NCBI RefSeq assembly: GCF_003573695.1 | Contig: NC_039358.1 | Coordinates: 230,591,560 to 230,655,559 of the forward strand | Length of the DNA: 64,000 nucleotides | Reading direction: 5' to 3' | Source of the DNA: Papaver somniferum | Taxonomy: Eukaryota > Streptophyta > Magnoliopsida > Ranunculales > Papaveraceae | In this document: positions 34,785 to 46,818 of the stretch, in pieces | Layout of the letters: each line of letters starts with the position of its first letter | How positions within the stretch are numbered: the stretch's first letter is position 1 | The notes under the pieces: model-generated | What the model was told of the DNA's origin: nothing | Database searches by the model: none | What the model saw: only the letters and a program-made list of their open reading frames with translations | Made by a program: the position numbers and the translations under genes

Positions 34785-35390
34785 AAAAACTCTAATTGGG
34801 GAGGCTAGGTATACGAATATGGCGTGCAACCTAGTTCGCGTAAATGCAAGAGGCAAAAGATAAGACCTATCGCACGTCATAATCGGGGAAAACCTAGCAA
34901 GCATGACCCAAGGGAAAGCTACATCGACCCTGGAACTTGAGTCATGGAGATTTGGGGTGAGAAAAAAAGAAAATGCCCATCCAAGAAAGATACCTAAGTT
35001 GAAAGATTGGGGTAATAAGATCTTTCCTAAGGAGTGCAGAAACTCGATCACGGCGCTGAGGTACATGGTTGAGTAAAGAGTGCATTGGGCGTCTGGAGCG
35101 TACCTTGCCACTCTTGACAAGTCCTGACAATGATGCACTCGGTCCGAAGATACCCCACTTAGGGTGCAGTCTCGTAACCATAAACCTTATCGGTGGAGGG
35201 ATAAGAGGCTGCGAAATCAACTGGTTGTTGTATTACCGGATGAGAGGAGCCAACCTTAACCCGGTAGAGGTAAGCTTCCTTGAAGGGGAAACTAGGGGGA
35301 ATATAAGGACGGCACCCTCCATTAGGGAGCTGAATTGTGTCAAAAGACGTAAATGTCATGAGGCTTTTTACTCACGAGAGTATTAAGGCT
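34785..35390. other. conserved non-coding block, Tat-A copy
   Basis: A non-coding segment shared with Tat-B (43070-43690) and Tat-C (54105-54640), lying between the end of the sense genes and the end of the antisense gene. Words kept in order include CCTAGTTCGC, GACC..GGCGC(T/C)GAGGTA, CCCCACTTAGGGTGCAGTCT, CGTAACCATAA, GATAAGAGGCTGCGAAA, CAACTGGTTGTTGT and ACCCTCCATTAGGGAGCTGA. The last contains a small hairpin, CTCC-ATTA-GGGAG. No frame is conserved in parallel. A cis-acting RNA or a shared 3'-end region is inferred. Confidence 0.85.
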
Positions 35391-38358
35391 TGTCATATTT
35401 ATGCACAAGAAAAACCTGAAGAGGTAATAATACAAGAAAAACATAAGGCGAGATCAATGGGTTGATACACTATAGTATAAAGACTTCCTGCGATTTCGTG
35501 GCATAAGATCAAAGAAAATTTTGGGCAAAATAAGACCTTTAATTAGGAAGGCAAAATAAGACCTTGTGAGAAAAATAAGATGTAAGCTAATTTTGTTTTG
35601 CAGGAGATGACAGAAAAATAAGTTCGCCGCGAAATTGTTCGCATGTGATTAAAGCAGGCAGCGACACTATGTTTATTAGCCTATCAATCTGTGACAACTA
35701 GCAGAGGCAAGAATGGGAATGCAAACATAAAAAGAATGTTATTTTCCCCATTTGATAGTCTTATACACATGCGAAAAAGGATGAAACACTACTATTTGCG
35801 AATGCAAATGTAAATTAAAGGGAACTTATGTTAAAGGAGCGAAAATTAACATTTGAAAGGTATATATTGAAGAAGAAATTCTAGAAGACATGAAGATATA
35901 CAAGAGGCAGAAAAAGAATTTACAACAAGCGAAAGAATTTACAAAAAGCGAAAAATAATTAATTTTTGCCTAAATTATCTTCATCATTACGTTCGGCCTC
36001 AGAATCACTTACTTCTTCTTCATATTCTTCATATTCCTCTTCACTATCAATAATATCAGGAACAACTTCGTTGGGAGGAACGTCTGCGAATTTATACTTT
36101 GAGAGAGGAATGTCATTATCAACACAGACTTTCTTAACTGCTGCATCACGAGCACGGATGGCATCTTTACTATTATTCAAAACAGTGAGGATGTAGTTCT
36201 TTTTAAACTGCTGATATTGGAGTTGCGAGCAGATAACTCCATTGATAACTTCTCGGCTTCCTCAAGACGTTTCTTCTCTTCAGTACCAAGTTGTGTATTT
36301 AACTCTTCAATCCTCTCCAGATAGTTCTTTTCCTTCTCTGCGAAGTGTAAACAACCTGGTTAGAGTTAAAAAAGATATCATCTTCAAGAAGTGACAAATA
36401 TGAAAGAAAAAACAAATGACCTTCGTGATTGGAAATAATGTCTTTAACCAGCGCATAATGTTCAGATTGAAGGCTCACATTAACAACTAAATTCTCCCTA
36501 GCATCATTCAGAACTCTAGCAGCCCAACTAAATTCAGCTTCACTTTCTATGAGAAGTCGAGAACGGATTAAATTTCTTTCCTCAATGAGTGCGTTGTTTT
36601 CCCTCAAAGCTAAATCACGTTCATCTTGAACTTTAAGGATAGCTTCTTGGAATTTCTCTAGTGCTTTCGCACCCTTGAGAGCGACCTCATCTTTTTCACT
36701 GATGAGTTTGTTCTTCTTTACTTCCAGAATTTGAATTATCTTCTTATTTTCATGAAGACGACGTTTGAAGTTATTAAGTGTAGTTAGTAAGGGTTTGTGA
36801 TCCATTCTAAGAGCAATATTATTCAATATTAATTCCTCCAGGTTAAGGTTCTCAAGTGCTTTGGTTGGATAATTGTCTAAAGAAGAATTAAGATATTCTA
36901 AAAGAGTTTCATCGTCAGGAAAGTTAGATGCCTCATCAGAAAGGTTATAAATATCTGCGAGTATAACGAAATGAGAAATGCGAATTATAACATATTACAA
37001 GGAGAATGAAAAGGCTAAAGATTACATACCAATAAGTTCATCAATCCTCTCTCGAGCCATGCGAAGTAATTCAGTGTTGGTAGAATTTTCAGTCTTAAGT
37101 TTGGTATTTTCTTTCCCCAAACTGAGAAATTTCCTTTGATAATCCGAAGAAACCGCATAGGATAAGCGAGATACCAGCGAAAATATAAGAAAGATATTAT
37201 GTGTCGGAAAGGAAGATTAGAAAGAATATAAAAGAAAATATTAAGATATAAATATTACCAAATAGCCAATTGCATATTGGAAACTTGTATTTACTACAGA
37301 AGCAGCTCCGCGAAGAGATGAATCATCCAAAATAGGAGCATCGCAGACTTTCGAGACCATTCCAAAAGTGCGTTGTAGATCACTATCATTAAGATCCGAC
37401 ATTGGATCAGAGAAAAGGTTGGATAATTCTTTTATTGAAGAGGATATTGATGGATCTTCGGAAACAAAAATATCGTCATCACTGGATTCAGAACTTGAAG
37501 AAGGGTATGATTCTTTACGCTTCTTGGAAAGATCAGAGAAGAGATTTTGGACCCAAATTTAGATGCGAGTTTCTTGGGTTGTTTCTTGGTTTTCCCAGTA
37601 TTCTTAATACCCGAATCTTCAAACTACGCGAATAATCAAGATAAGAAACAGAGGCAACAATATTGTTTAAGTTAAGAGAAAGAATGTTTATTACTTCATT
37701 ATTCTGCGAAGATGACGTATTATGTGATGTCTTGGCCTTCTTAGCAACCTGAAATCAGAGAAGTAGGAAAATAAGAAATAGAGAAAATAAGGTTATGCGA
37801 AATTAGGAATACCTACGCGAACATTTCATACCATCTTTTTATTCTCATTATCGGATAAGAAAAACTTCCAAGGTTGATAAGCAGAAAGTTTCGCAGGAAG
37901 GGGAAGATCAGAACCATCAGCAGCTTTTCCAGACACATAAGGACCTTCTAAAATAACAGGAAAATTAAGCCAGCATGAATCATTAGACCTGCGAGCAGTA
38001 CTATTAGATTTGTCATTCCAATCAACATCTCGCATAATCTTTTGGTCTTCAGAAATACCGTCATTCCTTCTTAAGCGAATGGCACATTTAGTTGATTCAT
38101 TTTTCATGATCGCAACATAGTAGTGTTTAAAGAAATTATCAAGAGTGTACTCCGCAGGGTTGATGGCTTTATCACGGTATGATACATTTCGCATTTCATA
38201 GGAATAAGAGGTTCCTATTCTCGCTGCACGACGAGAATATTCCAAAGCTATTCTAATAGCATCCCCGCTCAGCTGAAATATACCTCTTGCGAATCGATCA
38301 TCAGATAAAATTTCGTAGAATAAGGGGATTTCTGGATTATACAATGGTATATGAAGAT

Positions 38359-38823
38359 TGTAGGATCAGAATCTCGCAACGACTTCAGCGAAATTATCAA
38401 TGACACAACACAACAACGTCGCAGAACAATTTCAGGAATGATAAAATAAATGACGTCAGCAAAGATCACGATAAAGATATGATAGTTCTGCGAAAATTAG
38501 AGAGTTTGCGAAATTAACATTTGTAAGTTTGCGAGAATGTCGCAAACCATACCCGAAAATAAAGGACAGATTAGCTGTCATCCACTATGTATTTCTTTAT
38601 AAATAGTCGTTCGAGTTGTAAAGAAGGGGAGAGATCTTTTTGAGTAAGAAACAAGTAAATAGGAGAGAGAAAGTTCAGAGCAGAGATCATTTTTGTTTTC
38701 TTTATCTTTTATTGTAAGAACATTCAAAGATTTATCAATAAAATTAAGAGTGTAAACCTAAAAATGAGTTGATCAACAATGAAATCATATGAGGGGTGTA
38801 GTGTAGGATTTCATGCAACCACA
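38359..38823 (+). repeat. Tat-B 5' LTR
   Basis: Starts TGTAGGATCAGAATCTCGCA and ends GCAACCACA. TATAAATA at 38598-38605 is the likely promoter; AATAAA-like words near 38740 could serve polyadenylation. Confidence 0.95.
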
Positions 38824-38875
38824 TAATGGCACTAGAAACAGGGATTTGAAGATCAGTGAATCGGTTAGAATAAAG

Positions 38876-39770
38876 ATGAATAGAATTAATGTAGATGACA
38901 AAATATTGGAGTGTAATATGATAACAAAAACGATGATTAATGAATTCCATGAAAACATCAAAGGAAGAATACATAAACGAAATTTTGAAGGAAGGAAAGT
39001 TATGGCAGTAGAAAAGACATCGCCCTTCAAAGATTGGGAAAAGAAAAAAATTACATTCATGGCGGCAAAAATACCAAAAGAAAATTTGAACCACACATCT
39101 TCATTGGTTGTCACAGTGCCTATTACTCGAAAAAAGAGGGAGACAACGACAAAATCCACAGGATAATGGATATTGAACAGAACTTTAATTGATACAGGAA
39201 GTTCAGTGGATATAATATTTTATCACGCATTCCGGGGAATGGGATTAAAATATGAAGAAAATGTCCAGTTTAACATATTTTGTTCACGGCTTTGGAAAAT
39301 CCATAACAAAACCTAAAGGAGAGATAGTGGTACGAATTTCACTTGGAGAAATCGAAGCACATGTAATGTTGTGCGTGGTTGATATGGAATCGCCATATAA
39401 TATGTTATTAGGAAGACCATGGATACATGCGATAAAAGATGTGGTATCAACATTGCATCAATGTATTAAATTCCCCACACCAAATGGAATAGGTGAAATC
39501 AGAGGAGATGTTGACAATGCGAAATTATGTCATCAGATTGAAGTAAAGCATTATGAAGGACGAGCAAAAAAGAAACAATTTCGCAGAAAGTTGGCAAAGG
39601 AAGCAAAGAAAGAAGAAGAATTTAGAGTATATATGATAAGGGAAAAAGAAGGCAAAGGAATACCCAGCGAAATTTCGGAAGAAGGAGAAGGACCTATGAA
39701 AATAATAAAAGAACCAAGACCAATGGGAGAACCTAAACCCACTTACACTGCCGCAGAACCAACAAAATAA
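38876..39770 (+). pseudogene. Tat-B pre-protease linker and aspartic protease
   Basis: The first frame after the LTR; the ATG at 38876 precedes KILECNMITKTMINEF and GRIHKRNFEGRK, equivalent to the start of Tat-D. A TAG/TAA lies near 39164, then the protease core follows: TLIDTGSSVDIIFYHAF at 39184-39234, with an intact D-T-G-S active-site triad. A frame change near 39250 leads to VVDMESPYNMLLGRPWIHAI at 39375-39434, where the family has the conserved GRPW. A basic tail runs to 39770. It is the only one of the three visible protease regions whose active-site triad is intact. Confidence 0.85.
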
Positions 39771-39803
39771 ATAAACGTTGGGACTATAGAAGAACCTCTA
39801 ATA

Positions 39804-41284
39804 TTGAGAATTGAAACCAAAATGGATATGGAAGAAGAAGAAAGAACTGTTAACTTGTTGCGAGAATATAAAGATGTTTTCGCAGGAAACATGGATGAGA
39901 TACTGGGAATAGATCCATCAATTGCATGCCACAAGTTGGAGATTAGCAAAAATGTGAGACCATTTAAACAGAGAATAAGAAAAATTACAACAACTTATCA
40001 TTCCCAAATAGAAGAAGAATTACAGAAAATGCTTGAGGCAGGAATCATAAGAGAAGCTAAATACCCATAATGGATAGCGAATATGGTCATTGTCCCAAAT
40101 AAAAACAAAGGAATCAGGATTTGCATAGATTTCACTGATTTAAACAAAGCTTTGCCCCAAAGGTAGTTTTCTGTTACCATACATTCCTCAAATGGTGGAA
40201 TCCGCAGCAGGAAATGATAGGGTATCTTCTTTAGATGGATACAAAGGTTATAACCAAATCCCTCTCGCTGAAGAAGATCAAGAACATACTGCTTTATTTG
40301 ATCCTAGAGGTTTATATTGTTACACGAAAATGCCATTTGGTTTGCGAAACGCGGGAGCGAGTAAAGAGTAAAGAAGCTAAAGACCATGTACAAGACCTAA
40401 GGGGGATTTTTGAACAAATGCGGCAATATAACATTAAATTGAATCCAGAGAAGTTTACTATTGGATTTGCATTGGGAAAATTTTTAGGCTACACTGTATC
40501 AAAAGAAGGAATACAGGTTGATCCAGAAAAAGTGCAAGCGGTTCGTGACATGCCAACACCAGCAACAATAAAATATGTACAGAAGTTGAATGGGATTCTA
40601 GCTTCGCTGGGGAGATTCATTTCGCGATCATCAGACAAATGCAAATATTTTTTCGATATACTCAAGAAGGGTGCGAAATTTAAATGGACTGATGAATGTG
40701 AAAAAGCTTTTCAAGGAATCAAAGAACATCTTATGAATACAACTATTTTACAAAAGGCAGAATCAGGACAAGAATTATTGATCTATCTTGCGACGACGTC
40801 GCATGCATTAAGTGTTGTGTTATTGCGAGTAAACGCAGGAGTGGAGAAACCCATTTATTACATTAGCAAAACTTTTAATGCTGCTGAGAAGAATTACTCA
40901 AAGATTGAAAAGTTAATCTTAACATTAGTTTATGCATCATTTAAGCTCCGCATATACTTTCAAGCACACAAGATAAAGGTATTAACAAAAGTACCAATTG
41001 AATCAGTGATGAAGAATTCTAAAAGATCAGGAAGAGTGGATAGATGGAATGCACAAGTAGGCCACTTTGATATTAAATATGAAATTTTATCTTCACCAAA
41101 ATCACAAGTTGTTGCTGATTTCTTGGCAGAATTTCCTTTAGAAGAAGATGAAGCAGTAGAAGAAATGATGGATATAGAAGAAGAACATGGAGATCCAAAA
41201 GATTTATTAACAGAACCAAATAGATGGGAGATATTGGTAGATGGATCATCAAATGGAGAAGGAAATGGAGTTGGAATTTTTTAA
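39804..41284 (+). pseudogene. Tat-B reverse transcriptase (palm deleted) and RNase H
   Basis: The RT starts near 39810 (VNLLREYKDVFAGNMDE, IACHKLEISKNVRPFKQ). Stops near 40068 and 40164 and a frame change interrupt the fingers (VIVPNKNKGIRICIDFTDLN). GYKGYNQIPLAEEDQEHTAL and KMPFGLRNAGA follow. The sequence then jumps directly to SKEAKDHVQDLRGIFEQM near 40366: the segment with the catalytic Y-x-D-D is deleted. The thumb and RNase H follow in one frame, 40373-41284: LNPEKFTIGFALGKFLGYTV, FKWTDECEKAFQGIK and KPIYYISKTFNAAEKNYSKI. They are reasonably intact, with the usual acidic positions partly changed (ATTSHALSVVLL). The deletion makes the RT inactive. Confidence 0.9.
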
Positions 41285-41784
41285 TTTCGCCAGAAGGAAT
41301 AAAGATGGCTTTTTCATTCAGATTGGAATTTGCATCCACTAATAATGAAACAGAATATGAAGCTGTGATACATGCCTTAAAATTCGCAATAGAAATGAAA
41401 CTAGAAAATGCCAGGATCACTAGTGATTCGCAGCTAGTTATTCGCCAAATAAAGGGAGAGTATACTACAAATGAACCATCCTTGAAGAAATACAAGAAGC
41501 TGGTTGAAGAATTGTCAGCGAAAATCCCAAAAATAAAATGGAGGCACATTTCAAGAAAGGATAACAGACTCGCAGACGCTTTTGCTTTCATCTCAAGCAT
41601 GATGACAGATCCAACTGCGAGATGCATAAAAATACAAACACTTCTGTCACCATCAATCAATAAAGAAGAAGAAGACGTGGACGTGATGATAATAGACAAT
41701 GAAGAAGAAGAACAAATGAACAATATCGCAGACTGGAGAATGGAACTTCATGCATATTTGGCGAAAGGAGAACACAAGAAATAG
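41224..41784 (+). pseudogene. Tat-B second (archaeal-type) RNase H
   Basis: The end of the previous frame reads WEILVDGSSNGEGNGVGI (first Asp of an RNase H). After a 1-base shift it continues LEFASTNNETEYEAVIHALK, DSQLVIRQIKGEYTTNEPSL and HISRKDNRLADAFAFISS. D-G-S-S, E-Y-E-A and D-S-Q-L are the motifs of the additional RNase H that defines Tat-lineage elements. It presumably assists removal of the RNA strand after reverse transcription. The frame change means the copy is damaged. Confidence 0.9.
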
Positions 41785-41786
41785 AT

Positions 41787-42960
41787 TGGAAACACAGTTA
41801 AAAAGCCGTACGAATTATGAATTAAGAGATGGGTTGCTATACCGAAAATCCTTTAATGGACCATCACTCAGATGTTTGACACGAGAGGAAGGAGAAAAGG
41901 TGCTAAAATGTTACATAGTGGGGATGCTGGCAATCATAGTGGAGGAAGATCTTTGGCACATAGAGCAAAAATGCAAGGTTATTACTGGCCATATATGCAT
42001 GAAGATGCAAAACAAATATCAAGACGTTGCGAAGATTGTCAGCGGCATGGAAAGAAAATACATGCACCTGGAGCACCATTGTCATCTTCAACCAGTGTAT
42101 GGCCTTTTGGAAAGTGGGGCTTAGATATTGTGGGGCCATTTTTACCAGGATGGACAAAGAAGATACTTAATAGTCGCAACAGATTATTTCACAAAATGGA
42201 CAGAAGTGAAGGCAGTACACATATTCGCGACAAAGATATCTTTACATTCATATTCGAAAATATCATTTGCAGATTCGGAATTCCTGCACAGTTGGTATCT
42301 GATAATGGGAAACAATTTGAAGGACAAATATAGAAATGCTACTTAATGCATTCAAGATAAAATGTGGAAAGTCTACTCCTTTGTATCCACAAGCTAATGG
42401 GCAAGTAGAAGCAACAAACAAAACAATTGCAGATATATTAAAGAAGAAATTGGAAGGACATCACAGAGCATGGTGCGAACAAGTACATAATGCAGTATGG
42501 GCTTATAATACAACTAGAAGAGAAGCTACTGGAATGTCACCTTTTTGTTTAACATACGGAGTTGAAGCGGTGTTACCAACAGAAGTTGTTATTCCGACAA
42601 CAAAAAGAGAAGCTTGGGAGAAAAATCTTAGTGCGGGCTTGATTTTAAATAAACTTGATGAATTAGAAGAAAGAAGAGAAAAGCTTTACAACATATGGAG
42701 AATTATCAGCGAAGATTAGCCCGAGAATATAAAACGTGTCAAAATACGCGAATTTCAACCAGGAGATTTAGTTCTGCGAGAAACACCAATATATCAGCGA
42801 GAAAATGGTGGAAAATTAGCGAAAAAATGGGATGGACCTTACATCATTAAGGAGATAGTTGGAACAGGAGCTTATAGATTAATGGATCCAGAAGGAAGAG
42901 ATGTTGGTCATAGATTAGACAGACCATGGAACAGGTTGTACTTAAAAAGATATTATCCGT
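41787..42960 (+). pseudogene. Tat-B integrase
   Basis: Carries an HHCC zinc region (GYYWPYMHEDAKQISRRCED with CQRHGK, 41980-42055). The catalytic core has WGLDIVGPF (first Asp, about 42117-42143), LVSDNGKQFEG (second Asp, about 42292) and PQANGQVEATN (Glu, about 42389). The C-terminal part is FQPGDLVLRETP and KKWDGPYIIKEIVGTGAYRL, ending with TAA near 42961. All three catalytic residues are present but spread over three frames, with shifts near 41860, 42150 and 42335 and a stop near 42718. No extra C-terminal chromodomain is visible, as expected for the Tat lineage. Confidence 0.92.
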
Positions 42961-43069
42961 AAGAAGCTTTGAGAAGTTATGGATTCTGAAAGAATAATTG
43001 CAGATTACTCATATCAAAACAAGATCATGATGTGCGAAATTTTCGCAGAGATAATCACAGAACAATGAC

Positions 43070-43690
43070 ATAAAAGAAAGGGGCGAACCTTTATGGCGTA
43101 CACCCTAGTTCGCGAATAAAATTTCGCAAGAGGCAAATGTAAGACCTAAAGTACGTCATATTAGGGGGTACCTGTTGCATGGCTCAGGGAAAGGCTACAC
43201 CGCCACCGGAACCTGAGTCATGGAGATTTGGGGTCAATAAAGCCCATCCGGGAGAGGCACCTTGGATTCTCAGCTTAAGCATATGACTTGGGTTGGGCGA
43301 CTAAGGTAATAAGGACTCTCCCAAGGAGTGCAGATCTGATCAAGGCGCCGAGGTACACGGTTGAGTCAAGAGTGCCAGGGACGTTTGAAGCGTACCTTGC
43401 CATTCTTGACAAGTCTTGGCTTATACTGCACTCGGCCTGAAGAAAACCCCACTTAGGGTGCAGTCTCGTAACCATAAGCCCTATAGGTAAAAGGGATAAG
43501 AGGCTGCGAAAACAACTGGTTGTTGTTAAGACTGGATGGGAGGAGCTAACCTTGTATGGTAGAAGTACGCCTCCTTGAAGGGGCAACCAGGGGGAGATAA
43601 GGGCGGCACCCTCCATTAGGGAGCTGATAAGTGTCTTAAGACGCAAATGTCATGAGGCTTTTATTCGCAAGGATATTAAGGCTTGTCATT
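43070..43690. other. conserved non-coding block, Tat-B copy
   Basis: The closest relative of the Tat-A block: CCCCACTTAGGGTGCAGTCT with CGTAACCATAA is identical in both, as are ATAAGAGGCTGCGAAA, CAACTGGTTGTTGT and GGCACCCTCCATTAGGGAGC. It lies 110 bp after the integrase stop and before the antisense gene's end. The flanking pol and antisense coding sequences seem less similar between elements than this block, which argues for constraint on the nucleic acid itself. Confidence 0.85.
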
Positions 43691-43948
43691 TTGTGCAACA
43701 ATCCTGAAGAGGCAATAATACAAAAGAAAAGGATAAGACGAGATCAATGGGTTTTCGCATGAAAGTGCGAAGACGTCCTGCGATTTCGTCGCAAGACGGC
43801 AATGTCATGGGCTTTATTTTCGCAAGAATATTTAGGCCTGTCATATTGTCGCAACATTCCTGAAGAGGCCATAATACAAAAGAAAAAGTTAAGGCAAGAT
43901 CAATGGGTTTTTGCATGAAAGTGCAAGGACGTCCTGCGATTTTGTCGC
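43638..43948. repeat. two tandem units of about 155 bp
   Basis: Unit 1 (43638-43792) and unit 2 (43793-43948) share AATGTCATG, AATATTTAGG/GATATTAAGG, CCTGAAGAGG, ATAATACAAAAGAAAA, AGATCAATGGGTTTT, GTCCTGCGATTT and GTCGCAA in order. Tat-A has one unit at about 35345-35505, so Tat-B doubled it. Confidence 0.85.
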
Positions 43949-44139
43949 AATGACAAAGGTGGCATAATAAGACCTTTAATTAGGAAGGCAAAATAAGACC
44001 ATATGATAAAACAAATATTTATAAGTATTCGTAACAGATTATTTTTTGCAAGAAAGATAATGAGAGGCAAGTATGGGAATCAATACACAAGAAGCATTAT
44101 CTTTCTCATCAACAAAATATTAAAAGGAAAAGTTGACTC

Positions 44140-46422
44140 CAAAGTTGGTTGAAAAATGTAACTCGCAAAAGTGATAAAAATAAGACAGTTCAAGACAAAG
44201 CTAATAAGAAGCTCAAGCTTCAGTATTAATTTCAGTAGCAGGAGATAACAGAAATTCTTCGCCAATATTCTCGCAAGCCTCTCCTTCATTTCGGTTTTGA
44301 TCTTCGCCTTGACTAGCATCTTGATTATCGCCAGCAATTACTTCTTCAGGAGAAATTTCTTTCTCATTCTGATTAACACCAGCAGATGCTTCTTTAGAAG
44401 GAACCTCTTCTTCTCATCTAAGAAATTATCTGCACCGCTTTCGTAATCATAATCACTATCAGCAGGACGAGGAACTTCATCATCATCTACTTCTAAAGGA
44501 TCAATTGATGTAGGAGGAAGAGAGTTGGACAATAAAATGTCATTTACAAGGACTTCATCCCGGAGATGAACTTGGCGAAGAAGTGCTCTCTGATGATTCC
44601 TATCTTGAATATCCTTAAAATAAGCAAGATAATCAAGTCTTCTTTCTGCTCGGTCGCGAGAACCAGTAAGGGTAGAGACGAGCAATGCATTTTCTTTGCG
44701 AATTTTGGCATATTTAGCCTCCAAAACAGAAATGGAAGAATGAAGATTCTTCTCAGACTCTGCGAAAATAGAATACAAAATTTATTAAGATAAGAATTCA
44801 GAGAGATATGACAAAGAAAAGATAATTAAGGCAGTCAAACTATTATGACTACCTTCCTTTTGCGAAATAAGGTGTTGAATCAAGGAAACAACTATTCTCC
44901 CAACGGTCCATTGCGTCATCAAATTTATCTCCAACTAAACCTTTAAGTCGAGACTGAAGATTTTTCTCTTTAGAAATAAGAAAGGCATTTTTCTTCGCAA
45001 GAGAAGAATAAGATTCTTCTAATTTGGAATATTGTTCTTTAAGCTGATTCCTTTACACTTAAAGCTATTCTACCTTGAATGAGTGTATCTCTTTCAGCGA
45101 TAGATGACTCTGTTACTTCTTTAAGTTCATTTCTCAAAGAGCGAAGAGATTGCTCTTGGTCATCACATACTTTTGAAGAATACTAAGTTGTTGCGAAGAT
45201 ATCGCCATCTTGTTTAAATAAGTTCTCTTCTCTTGGATAAGGTTTTATTCTCATCTGATAAAGTTTCCATCCCTAAATTAGCTTTAGTTAAAGAATAAGA
45301 AAGACGAGATACTTCATTACTTAATAAATCTTGTCTTTGAACTAATTGGGTATTTTCATTGGTAAGTTATTATATGATCAAGAGAATATGAATAGAGGTT
45401 ATCTAATTGGTTATATTGATCCATCAAGATTTCTTTATCAACACGGGCTTCTTCAACACAGATTCAAATTGATATCTCCATTATTCGTTTCTGGTTTAAA
45501 GCTTAACATGCGAAAGAGGGATTTCAAGGATAATTAAATATGGGAAGGATAAAACCATTAAAAGGCAAATTAAAACAGATAAGAAAATCATACCTCTCAA
45601 TTCATCATTCTTCTTGCGAAGATTGTCACGATCCAGTAAAACATTCTGAAGCTTCTGATTTTCGACGAAGAGCATTACATTCTTTTTCCAAAGCTGTCTG
45701 CGAAGCAGCTCTGTCAGAACCCAAATGCTTGCTCAGAATTTCGCAAACATTAGACTTGATAGGATCATAGAAGACTTCTTGACATCATCCAGAACTTCAG
45801 ATAAAACTTTGAAGGCAATATCTATCCCTTCCACGGTTTCTTTCGAAAGAGGAAGAGACTTAGGTAGAGAACTGGTAGAGATAGAAGGTTGAGAAACATT
45901 CTCAATGGGAAGAGAAGAGGTTTCATTCACAGCAGGATCAACAAGGGGAGTTTCAATCATTGAAGGTCAGCTGAAGAAATGAAGTCTGAGGCAGCTTTTT
46001 CGCGAATTGGAGATAAAGGTTTATCTTGCGAAGATGTCGCAGAGATTTAGAAGAGATGAGTAAGTGGAAGGGAACAGAAGTTGGAACAGTTTTAAGGTGG
46101 CGAGATTTCTTGAGGTTTATTAACATCTTTATCACCCTGCGAATTACAATCCAGATAAGAAACAGAGGCAACAATATTGTTATTATAAAAGGATAGTGTT
46201 TCTTACTACCTTCTCATTCGCAGACTTTCTTTTATGCGCAACAACCTTATGCTGCGATTTGGGAATGTTAGGGTTCTGAACTGTAAATCTAGTGTTGGAG
46301 CGCTTTTGCTGAAATAACAAGAGTATGGGAATCACATAAACAACATCAAATAAGGCAATAAACAAGATCAATTTCAGCAAAACTCATAAAGAAGAAAAAA
46401 AGACTAACCTTGATGAATCCAT
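44140..46422 (-). pseudogene. Tat-B antisense gene lacking the N-terminal domain
   Basis: A tiny first exon (ATG 46422 to 46409, MDSSR by joining) is followed by GTTAGT. The next exon, 46308-46210, reads QKRSNTRFTVQNPNIPKS and HKRKSANEK (basic), bounded by TTTCAG and GTAGT. Further exons are less certain: Ser-rich parts near 45960-45733 (PSISTSSLPKSLPLSK) and a coiled-coil frame at 44778-44480 (SVLEAKYAKIRKENALLVST). The acidic part is DPLEVDDDEVPRPADSDYDY, ending near 44230. A TATA-like TATATATT lies at 46619-46612 on this strand, about 190 bases before the ATG. Basic, coiled-coil and acidic parts match Tat-A and Tat-C; the roughly 230-residue N-terminal domain of those two is absent. Exon limits beyond the second are approximate. 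Confidence 0.6.
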
Positions 46423-46611
46423 GGAAGATAATAGCAGGGAGATTGTTTCGAAGAAAATTACGAACTATGAAGATTGCAGAAGAAATAGTATGAAGATGAA
46501 GAAGAACTTAAAAAGATTGAAGAAGAAAGAAGAAAAGTTGCAATAATGGAATTTGCAGAAGAACGATGAAGTTGCAGAGAAATAAAAAGAAAGAAAAGAG
46601 AGTGAAAAGGA

Positions 46612-46619
46612 ATATATAG
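46612..46619 (-). promoter_or_regulatory. candidate TATA box of the Tat-B antisense gene
   Basis: TATATATT on the minus strand, upstream of the antisense ATG at 46422 and outside the LTR. Similar words precede the antisense genes of Tat-A (48128-48123) and Tat-C (58680-58673). Position and recurrence are the only evidence. Confidence 0.45.
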
Positions 46620-46818
46620 AGGGAATTTTCCTCGAGAAATAAACACGATTAATACGGAAAGATATAAGCGGTTAAAAAGTAACGGTTACAAAAGACGTGT
46701 CGAGAAATAAATGGAAGAAAGAATACGTGTGATAAATGCAGAATATGAAAAGATAAGCAGCTGCGGCATTTCTCACATCATTCTCTACTTTGCAGAGAAG
46801 ATATGAGAAGAGGCAAGA

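Noticed and set aside
34764..35220. Minus-strand frames in the conserved block as the end of the antisense gene
   Set aside because: They are not continued by splice signals from the antisense exons and do not align between elements as protein.
35069..35386. Open frame in the conserved block as a real protein
   Set aside because: The frame is not kept in the Tat-B and Tat-C copies although the DNA is; the block is better read as non-coding.
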